From the NCBI GenBank assembly GCA_907164885.2, contig OU015493.1:121258193-121322192 (forward strand): a stretch of DNA of 64,000 bases, read 5' to 3'. Positions within the stretch are counted from its first letter, which is position 1. The number at the start of each line of letters is the position of its first letter. Source of the DNA: Dolomedes plantarius (taxonomy: Eukaryota; Arthropoda; Arachnida; Araneae; Dolomedidae). The notes beneath the pieces were generated by a model. That model was not told the DNA's origin and ran no database searches. It worked only from the letters and a program-made list of their open reading frames with translations. Positions 15,301-26,500 of the stretch are shown here, piece by piece. Position numbers and translations under genes: made by a program.

Positions 15301-15533
15301 AACTTCTTTCAAAAATGTAAAACTCTATTAGTTTGGGGTAGTTACGACTTAAACGCACTGCTCAAAAATTATTTGTTATGGTCATTAACCCCTTAACTAG
15401 TACATATCTCATTCCATATAAATAATAATGTCATAAACATCGTGGGATTCTATATAAATACTAACTGAATACCCGTGCTCCGATACGGAGTACATTCAAA
15501 TTAAACACAACGGTCAATGTATGCAATTAATGC

Positions 15534-15614
<81 letters not shown>

Positions 15615-15650
15615 AATACAACAGCCAATTTATGCAACTAATGCAAAAAA

Positions 15651-15704
<54 letters not shown>

Positions 15705-17272
15705 TTATAAAAAATCGTAAGGGATATTTTTATAGACAAAATAATGTAGGAGAAAATATTCAAATAAAATACAACGGTCAATGTATGCAATTAATTTGTG
15801 TGTTTAATATCCATAAAACATACTAATTTGAATTAAATTCTTTAAAAACTTCCATCTCAATGAGTCTAGTGGTTAAATTTTATCTTTTACCGTATTTTAA
15901 TATTTCTTTTGTCAATTTATTTTGTTGTTATGCACGTGACGCAAAATTAATTTAAAGTATCACAAAAAGAAAAGAAACCATGTGATTAAATAAATTAAAT
16001 TCTAAAAATTAATCTTTAAAAATTCCCCAAAAATCAGAAACTGGAGGTAAATATTTTAAAAAGGTTTTATTTTAAAGGAATTTTTATGATTTTTCTCGTG
16101 ATATAAATTTTATAACCCTTTTAAATGCAAACTTTAAAAAAAATCACAATAACGGCTTAAAAATTTAATTTTAAAAAACTTAAGAAGAATTTTTCAAAAA
16201 TCTCTCTTAGTGCACCCCTACACTATAAGAAGAATCGCCATGCAAAATTTCAGCCCTTTAGGTTCAGTGGTTTGGTCTGTGCGTTATATGTCAGTCAGTC
16301 TGTTACGGAACTGTTTTATATATATAGATTATTAAAGGTTCTCTGTTACTTTCCATAAAATACTAAAATTAAAAATTTCGTCTAATAGGTATAAAATAAA
16401 ACCTAAGCCTTTATTAAAATAACATTTTAAAAAACTAATTTACGTAGGTGAGCAGCCGTCAAGATTGTCTAAAACAATGTTCAGCGGAAGAAGCCTTCGT
16501 CTGCCGATCAGTCATGTTCCGCACGGATCCACGACCAGGACGAGCCATCTGTGTCCTCTTCCATACAGACCACGCGGACATGAGACCTTTCGCTGCCACC
16601 GAGACTCACCCCAGTCAACAGATGCTCGACCTTCAAGACAGGTCATATTACCTGGAAGCCGTTTGTGGAACAGGTAAACCACAGCATGCTTGCATTCCCT
16701 AATTTTCACGGTAGAAATTAAGTGTCATTAAACAAATGTATAAATGAACCGAAAAATGTTCTCTGCTAATCTGTACCTCTTAAACCTCCTATCATCTGCA
16801 TATGCGTGTCCGAGAATTCCCAGTGTCAAATGCATAAAGACAGACTGGTTTTCTCATTTGAAATTGGCCTCGAATTTGCATATAAGAAGGGGACATGGTA
16901 GGAATCTACAGCGATATTCACGCGATTGTGGAATTCAGATAATATCTAGGGTGAAGGTTTTTAAAATTCTCGATGAACCTAGAATTTGCCCAAGTAGTTA
17001 CATCAGGAAGATATAATGACAATATCTCTGCCACATTTTCCCCCTCACGTTTTTATCATCTACTTAAAATAAATTAGTGGATCCATGAATAAAACTCGGA
17101 ATATTTCGCATTCCGAAGAGATGTATCAACCATTGTTACACCAAGCGATGTTATGATCCATTAAAATAAATCCCTTAAACTTTTAGAAAACCTCAGAACC
17201 GCTCGGATTTATTTATCCGTGTTTTCAAAAGAATTTCTTCTTTGAGAGCACATATGTGTACAAAAACAGTAG

Positions 17273-17306
<34 letters not shown>

Positions 17307-19527
17307 AGCGTGTGTTAGTTGTTTATTAGCATTATTAGTAGCACATATAGTGCACTTAAAGTCGTTTATTAGCAGCAATAGTGTAAGTGTTTGTTTAATT
17401 GTATACATACGTTGAATAGTATATATATACATATAAGTTCGTTTCCACCTGTCATTAATTATTATCTATTAACACCTATCAATTTGAAAAAATAAAGGGG
17501 GAAAACTTTACTTGGTAGGCCTCAATTTCATCCCTCACATGCGTTTAAAAAGATTAATGCTTTTCCTAGGTGGCGTTCCTTCTGATCAACAGCAGCAAGA
17601 GATGATTTTAGCCTCAGAGACAACTTTTCCACCAAAAACTGCAGCCCTTATGGATGATGACCCAGCCTGTGATGCTTACGGTGTCTGTTACGATGGTAAG
17701 ATATAGTTTTTCACATTTTTTTAATCTCCGATTTATATTCCAGGATTTTTTAGACTTTTCAGGAGAGGTAAGATATAGTTTTTCACATTTTTTTAATCTC
17801 CGATTTATATTCCAGGATTTTTTAGGAAATTTCAGGAGACATCTCCTTTCCTCTCTCAATAAATCTCCCTAACTTTAAAATCCATTGAAGAAAATCTCTT
17901 GCAAATATCATTTTGATGTGTTACTACAACATGCACCTCTTAATATATTAACCCATAAATTAATATAAAGTAATTGAACCTGCAGTTTGAACGAATCCAA
18001 AAACTGTTTTGTGGGAAATAAATTTAAAAAAAACTTCATACTTTTCTTATTTATCATATTTTTTCACTAAACTTTTATATAATATTCTTTACATCTCCCC
18101 CCCCCCTATTCCAGTACCTTGGACAGGTCAATTGGACTGTTCTTAAATAAACTATGCGATACAAAACGAATTTCAATTTTTTCTCTTCAAACTGCAGGTT
18201 CAATTTAGGTTTAATGAAATCAGGTATTTCAGTGGAGCAAAAGCTAGCCTTTTGGGAGTTCGTTGGTCAACTGATGTGATATTACTAACATTAGGCAATA
18301 TTTATTGAAAAATTATTTAAAATAGGAAAAATATATGAATTAATAAAAAAAAACATTCTGTGGGTGCTATAGTTGACTCCCTTTTTAAGACATCTTAAAG
18401 TATCACTTTTATTTCACCAAATGAAGGATATATTTTTTTAAACGTTTAAAACATATTTTGGAAAATATATTGCCTTAATCAGTGGTTCCCTTGTGGTGAT
18501 GCACATACCACTGGCGGTACGCTAGAGCATTTGAGGTGGTACGCAGAAGGGTTCAATAATAATAAGTACAATAGGCTTGTTTTCTTGTCTGAGAGTGGAA
18601 AATAACTTAAGATTAAAGATAAGCACTACTGAACCTGACATAGAAGCTCTAATAAGAAATAAGCATAAGTAACAGAAAGTTTCACATTAAGCCTCCTGAT
18701 AACGATATTTTAGTGTTGGGATATTGCATTTGACATTTGCTCTTAACAATCACGTATAAACGGCTTTTCCTAGTTTTATGGATTAATTTTCTGTATTTTG
18801 TTTTAACTAGCCGCTGCGCGACCAGCATGGTCGCTTTTAGTTTTATATTTTCTTTTGCAAAACAACTCAACTGAAAGTAACATATGTAAGGAATGTTACC
18901 ATTAACTGTCATCATAAATATACATTGTTAAGGGGTATTCTCTATAAGGCTGATTCTAAAACATCGTGATTAAAAAATATGAATTTCCATTACGTAAGAC
19001 TGAGAAACCCAACACCAATCTACATATATAAAACAGTTCCGTAACTGACTCACTGACTGACTGACTGATATACAACGCACAGACCAAACCGCTGGACCTA
19101 AAGGGCTGAAATTTTGCATGGCGATTCTCCTTATGGTGTAGGGGTGCACTAAGAAAGATTTTTGAAATATTCTTCTTAGATTTTTTTAAATTAAATTTTT
19201 AAGCTGTTTTTGTAACTTTTTTTAAGTTTGCATTTAAAATAATAATTTGAGGGTTATAAAATTTATATCACGAGAAAGATCATAAAAATTCCTTTAAAAT
19301 GAAATATTTTTCGAACTTTTACCTCGAATTTGAGTTTTGGGGAATTTTTAAAGATTAATTTTTAGAATTTAATTTATTAAATGCTGATCACGTGATTTCT
19401 TTTTCTGGTACTTTAAATAAATTTATCGTCACGTGCATAACAACTAAATAGACAAAAAAAATATTTTTTTCTTTCTAATGCAGCAGACGATTGGATATTA
19501 TCCCCAAAAAAATAAATATCCCTTACG

Positions 19528-19591
<64 letters not shown>

Positions 19592-22500
19592 CATCAGTTG
19601 TATACAATGATCGTCGCATTTATTATAAATATATATATTTACTTTTTTGGCATTAATTGCATACATTGACCGTTGTATTTAATTTGAATGTACTCCGTAG
19701 CGAAGTGCGGGTTTTCAGCTAGTGATTTTATAAATTATATCCCTCTCTGTATGTACTATTTTTCAAAATTAAGATATCTACACTTTATCATTACATAAAA
19801 TAAGAAATTCTTGGGGAAAAACTTTTCACTTAAAAATGGAGTAAAAATTCATCAAGTACTAATATATAGCGTGGATTACATAACTCTCTGTATGTACTAT
19901 TGTTCACAATTCAGATATCTACACTTAATCATAACAATTAATAAATTGTTGCAAAAAATGTCTTCACTTATAAAATGGAGTAAAAATTCAGCAAGTGTAG
20001 AAAATTAACTATTACTGGCTATCGGTTGCTATGCCGGCGACAATTAAGCCTAACCTCGCTATCATATATGCTCTCTCTTTCACGCCTCTCTCTTAATGAA
20101 TTACTTCTTCGCTTTCTTCCTTCAGACTGTTCACAATTTTCACTTGATCGTGCAGCTTGCTTTTGAGAAATCCTGATTAAGTGCGTAAATCCATGTTGAC
20201 ACGCGGTCGCAAATTGCGGACGACCACTAATGTTTGCATCTGGCAATTGCAGCCGTTGCCATTCGGGGTGTAGCAATATCGTCGATTTTTGTGCCGCATA
20301 CCTACGCGTTTTATATATATAGATTATACCTAAATAGGTTTTGGAAAGTTATTCATATGTTTATAGATTTTATTTGACCTTCTCCCCCCCTCAAAAAGTT
20401 ATAACATAACCAGTGCTACGCCACGACCCTATAAAGTTCTCAGGTGGTACTCAAGTACAAAAATTTTGGGAATCACTGGCCTAATTAGTTTGATCACTCG
20501 CCTTTATCTAATATCTACGATAATCTCGGTATTCTTAACACCTACATTGTTTGTTCCTATGTTCTTCCCATAAACAGAGCAAAAGCTTTTGTACTGAAAA
20601 TTTCTAAAAACAATGTTTATTTCTTTTTTTCCCCCTGCAGTAAAAATACGTTGCAGTGATACCAAGATTTCAGTTCTGGTAGAGACTTCACGCCCTTTCC
20701 ATGGAAGAATTTACAGTTTGGGTAGAAGTGAGACATGTAACGCACATATCCACAATAGTCAGAGCTTCCAACTTGATCTTTCCCTAACTGGACAAGACTG
20801 CAACACACAATCAATGGTAAGAGCATTTTTTAAACTTACATTTTTGTTAGAACAGCTTCTTTCTGTAAATATTCCAATAACTAAATTCGATGATTTACTT
20901 AAGAAAGATGGATGAGTTCAGCTGATTAGAATGCATATCAAAAGATTACTTTCTTACTAAATTTGCCATTGACAAAAATGTTTCTAGCATCTTATGCCAA
21001 AAGGTTTCAAGTAAAAATTTGATATTAATATAAAAAAAATTCAGTCTCAATTGTATAAAATCATCTACTGTTAAACAACAAGATTTCTTCCTAAATAATA
21101 TTTACTACTAGTAACTAAAGACAACGATGCTGCAAACAAGAAAGTAACTGATCTAAATCGATCCTTGAGAAACATACAATTGAAAAAAAAATAAAGTATA
21201 TGCAAGTAATAGAGCTGTTATTTCTGTGTTTTATTCCTTGCAAAGACATTAAAAGTTTTGCAATTTTTATTGTTTATGCATGATCTTGAAACTAAGTAAA
21301 TTTAAAGAAGAACTACTTTTCAAACAGTTTTCTCATAGATAAGCAATGTATTATAGTCCTCTATCACAGCCTCTTATTTGAAAAATTTAATCTGAGCATA
21401 TGCTCTTTAAGACTAGGGGGGAATTTTACAAAGAAACATGCTTGTGATTTTCCCTCCTGAAAAACTGCTGAGTAAAATATCCTCTGATATTAAGCTACAG
21501 AGAGTATGGGCGAATGAGTTCTCTGTAGAATATTATACTACCGTTTAATAAAGTCAAAATATTTTAACCTCTTTTTTATCATTTAATTGAATAATTATTC
21601 TCAGGATGTAAGAAAAAAATCTTTCATAAATCTGCAAGTGCAAAATGTTTCAACTTATATCTTACTTAAATCACTTCTTCATAAATTTATGTTTAATAAA
21701 GTTTTCGGTTCCTTCTATAATATTTTAACAGGAGAAGCGTTTATCCGATATGACATGAAGAAAATTAGGAATAAAATATTCCACTTTATTTTAGTATATA
21801 TTTTTAATTCAGATAGTATTTATCTAATCCAAATATTTTACACCAATGCGGAGACACTTGTAATGAAACATTCGCCTAAACTACGCCGAAGTTTTTGCTG
21901 TCCATTTTATTATGAGGGCACCGTATAGGTGGACAGCATTACCCCCTATGAAGGGACGACACGAACGGAGGCATTTTTCGCGGCGCAACGTTGGGATTCG
22001 ATCTGAGCACCCTCAGCACCGAAAACCAGCGCGCTGTACCACTGGGCCGCCACAAGCCCCTAATCCAAATATACGTATGTTTAAATTGTTGTTTAAATTT
22101 TTTAAAAAGAAAAATTTAAAATTCTTCCCTTTATGAAAGAATTACAATCTGAAAATTAAACACTTTTATTTAACTTTTATACAGATATATCTTTCTATAT
22201 TTTTCAATGCATAGAATCAGTTTTAGAGTAAATTTTCCGAAGTGAACTATCTCAGTTCTGATGCCAAAAATATTAAATGATTAATAAATTATGAGCATTT
22301 ACTGTCATATATAAAACAGTACTCACACAGAAAGGCATGACTGTAAGGTACGATATTCTTTAAGTCCTCAATTTGTGTTTTTTTATTTTAACTAATATGA
22401 TCCTAAAGTCTCATATTCTTGCAGGCTGGAGTTTACACAAACACCATCGTCTTGCAGCATCACAATGTGGTGCTCACGAAAGCCGACAAGATGTACAATG

Positions 22501-23456
22501 TGCGATGTACTTACGAGACTACGTCGAGAAACGTTTCCTTTGGAATGATACCCGTAAGGTAAGAACTAATTGCCTATGTAGATGCCATGTAACCGCTGGA
22601 ATTATGGTAATTATATAACCAAAAGTAAGTTGTCAAAGGTGAAACAATGAAAACGTTTACCTCATAGGCCTTCGGCTTTTACGATAATATTCATTGCTTG
22701 TTCTTCCGGGCATGCATATGATAATGCAAATATAATTAAACGTAGTCTTCATCAATAAAAATATATTTAAAGCACATTAATCTTACTTTCGAGCATAAAA
22801 AATTACAGTGAAAAATTTAATTATCTGATGAACATGAAGATATGCTTTGAAAATGAAAGATTAAGAGATGAGTAGCGAATATCGAATAATTATCAAATAA
22901 TCACAAATTTGGAGAACGATATAATATATGAATTAATCTATGGTCAAGAATGAAAAGAAATTATCTTCCTTTATTTTTACGAGGGGTTGATTGAGGGGAT
23001 CAGAGATATCAGGTGATGACTGCTTATAATCAGTTAACACTCAGTAAAGGTTAAGTGCGATTAACCATCAAACTGCTTATTGATAAAACCTTTTTTCATA
23101 TCCTTGATGAACGTATTTCAAACCACTAAGATTTCACAATACTCTAGGCTGGTGTAAGAGGGTTCATATTTGAATAGAGCATTGATCTTGTCGACAGACT
23201 ACGCTGAAAAATAACTGACGGATTAGAAAACAATTTATATATTTTTTAAACAATTCGGAGACCTCAGTATTCTTTAGCGAAACTAGAATTAAGTTTTCTC
23301 TTCTTTTTTTATTTTTTCTTGCGAAAGCTCATGTCCCGAAAAGTATAAAATTTGATGACAACTTACCATTTCGAAAGAGTCAATAATGCTCTAAGAACAG
23401 AAAAAAAGAAACATTACACTTTAAACTGTGTGTGTATCTTATTGATTTGAATCTTA

Positions 23457-23536
<80 letters not shown>

Positions 23537-26500
23537 TATTTATTTATTTATTTATTTACATGTTTTCAGGGATCCAGCCACTGTGGAAATCACTGGAGCT
23601 CCTGAGGCTCCCCTGCCAAATATTGTTATCCTTGGTCAAGATGGTCGTGAGGCTAGTACCGTCCGTATCGGAGACAGACTGACTTTCCACATCGAAATTC
23701 CCCATGAAAGTGAGTACTTCTTCTCTTATCGTCACTACAAATAAATTTTTGATGTATGGAGTGTCTGCGAAACTTTTGGATTGCTTATTTCAGAGGATTT
23801 TGTTTTGCTTAAAATCTCAGTGTATACTTTTGTTGAAAACTTGTGACAAAGTGTTAGGGCCTGTTCACATAGGAGTCCGTTGCGTTGCGTTAAGGAAAAG
23901 ATGACGTTGAGACGAAAATAAACCAATCATAGGCGTTAAAAATTTCATTGCTAATCGTTTGGAGGCATATGATTGGTTTATTTTCGTCTCCACGTCATCT
24001 TTTCCTTAACGCAACGCAGCGGATTTCTATGTGAACAGGCCCTTAGAGTAATGGAACACATTATGACTAGACATAAGACTAGAAGTTTTATATGAAGAAA
24101 TATTCACTCAGCCGTTAAACTTCAGGAATGTTCATATAAAACTATAAAGTAAATATTTTGATCCGTTTAGTCGTTTATTCCTTCACTGAAAATCCTCTGA
24201 ACAGTCATTAAATGTAAGATTTTCTGATAGTGAATGTCCTTATTATTCGTTCTAAGAAGGATTATGTTGCATGAGAAAGAGCTAGTACTTTAAAATAGAA
24301 AATTATGCAATCACGAACGAAGAAGATAAAAAATTTATAATTTTTATAAACTTTTATAAAATTTATAAAATTTTATGAAGCTGACAAAAATGATTAATTG
24401 AACCTCTGCCTGTCGTTTTCTTGAAAATTTTAACTGTAAATATAAAAGCGTTAAGTAAAGAGAATTCCGAGTTTTAATAAAAGTTTCAACCAAAAAATAA
24501 GCTTAGTTAACCTCTATTATCCAATGAATTCCCACAGCTTTTATAAACAATAAAGGTTTTAATCAGTAAAAAAAGCGTTAGAGAAGAAAGCTTCAGATTG
24601 AGAAAAATACTCTAAAAAATTTTTACCTCAGCCATTTAAGTCTTTCCGCACACAAAATCCTTTTTTCTCATTACAAATTGAGTTCATGTGTATTTCGACC
24701 TCGTCTTTTTTGTGGCTTTATAGAACCGCTTTTACAAGGCATAAGATCAATTAGTTTCAGATATATTACAATACGTGCGAAACCTGTGTTCGATAAACAT
24801 GGTGTAAAACCAACAGATAAAAATTTTGACATCTATAGAGTAGATTAGAATTTCGAGTTGCTTTTAAAATCTCCTATATTATGAAAAAGCAACTTGTTAT
24901 CAAACGTGCACTACAGACAGAAAGTTCATATTCATTATTGATTTGAATCTTATATGAATTGGGCGGTGAAAAATTTTCAACATTTTTTATATCCTGGTAT
25001 ACGCTTATTCTCTGCGTTGTACAAATTCATTCAATATCTGCTGCAAAATTTTTTTTAGCTTAATACTTTTGCTATATCTTTTTCTCATTTAGAATGCCTT
25101 CTATGTGGGGAATCATCTTTCAATTATTCTTATCTCTTTATATTTCTATTTTCCTTCAGCTCCTTATGGTATCTTCGCTCGTAGCTGCTTCGCCATGGCC
25201 AAGGATGGAAGAAGCACCTTTGAAATTATCGATGATAGGGGGTAAGTAACCGTTGCCACAAGAATACTGTCAGTATCATCTTAAGTGTAATAAATATTTC
25301 ATCTTCTAATAAATCCTGAAGCAGTAAGTCAAAGTTATTTCGAGGGGGTTTATTAAAATATATTTAATAATTTTCAAATCATGAAGAACAACCATAAAAA
25401 GAAAAATGCAAAACAATATCATACAATTACGGAAGTGTTTTTTATTTGTTTGTTTTTAAATCCAACGCGGCAGGCACTTTGTCTATTACGACATTCGTCC
25501 CTCCACACAGCGAATTTGTTAGCTTCTTTATTATGGGAGCACCATATAGGTGAGCCAACATAGCTCCCTTATCTCAGCCTTGTCCTCGGACAAGCTGGAA
25601 TCGAACCCGCAACCTGGCGATAAAAACACTCGGAGAATGCCTGTGGGTGCAATAACGGTTTAGCATATAAGAAATATTGCCTTGTTCCGAGAGAATCTAC
25701 TTTTCATCCCAAGTTAAAAGATCATTTCATGCGATCATCTCAAAAAATATTCCACAAATATTTATTGACTCGTAATAATGCTTATGCTTTCTTGTCGATA
25801 TTCGTATGGACATTTTTCTGCCAGAGATTGATGGAAGGATATCTACTGCTTCAGGTTTTATCTGCATCTTTGTAATAGATAAAAGAGTTTTATTTTACTG
25901 CCTTAATAACACCAAGAAAACGTGTATCATAGGTGAATAATACCATTTATAAGAACCGCACAAAGTATTCCTCAAATTAATTTATGCTTCTAGTTTCATT
26001 TCTTTTGATGGCATCTGTGATCTGAAATACTACCTTCAAATACCTGTATCCATAAAACACATTTTTTTTTACAAATATTTTTGATATGAATCACTTCCGG
26101 AATGAGTTTTTTTTTTCCTTGTTCCAAAACACTTTCAAATAAAAAAACATATTTGGGCAAACAATACGGTTAAATTTTTCCCAATGGCATTCTATTGGCG
26201 TAGATAGTCATGCGTAACTGAGTTGGGTCATTATCACATAATGTGACCTCTGGTTGGTGGTCGATAATTAGTTAAAATTTTCACACAGTTAAATCGACCG
26301 TAAAGAGGAAGTAGCAAGGCCCAGGTGTACGTTCACCACGTTTTCGATATGCAACATTAAACGAATCATTTCAAAATAATCTGACGGGATGAGTTGATTT
26401 TAATTAGTTTCACAAAAAAAAATAAAGAGGAAGAAATATTTGTATATCAGGAACTCATTTAAAGCAGACGTCACACCAGTATTTAAGTGGAATTGATTGA

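Larger units (their letters stand above)
15461..16328 (-). mobile_element. Non-autonomous Helitron, copy 1
   Basis: On the minus strand it begins tctatatatataaaacagttc and ends with a gagcacgggtattcagttag-type tail (CTAG changed to TTAG). It matches 19019-19722 in the opposite orientation, sharing the cagtc-rich head, the gccatgcaaaatttcagccc block and the cggagtacattcaaattaaa block. Inside, a 40-bp unit (aacggtcaatgtatgcaattaatg) occurs three times with (TA)n between copies. Confidence 0.8.
13796..16447. other. PAN-ZP gene intron
   Basis: Contains a Helitron copy (15461-16328) with two (TA)n tracts. The remainder is AT-rich with no recognisable gene. Confidence 0.85.
18480..20478. mobile_element. 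hAT-type element with nested Helitron(s)
   Basis: Ends cagtggttccc and gggaatcactg are inverted and flanked by near-identical 8-bp duplications gccttaat (18472-18479) and gcctaatt (20479-20486). Both ends carry further matched text (ccactggcggtacgc..., ...ctacgccacgaccc). No transposase seen. Confidence 0.82.
17842..20640. other. PAN-ZP gene intron with nested hAT element
   Basis: Mostly occupied by a hAT-type element (18480-20478) that was itself invaded by Helitrons. No coding exon. Confidence 0.85.

Noticed and set aside
21837..22059. A functional tRNA gene
   Set aside because: A and B boxes are present but no cloverleaf can be drawn, and exact target duplications show a SINE.
22554..22555. 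First of two overlapping donors (gtaagg) as the end of exon 22425
   Set aside because: Using it would break the frame with exon 23570; the donor at 22559 gives the conserved [10 protein letters not shown].
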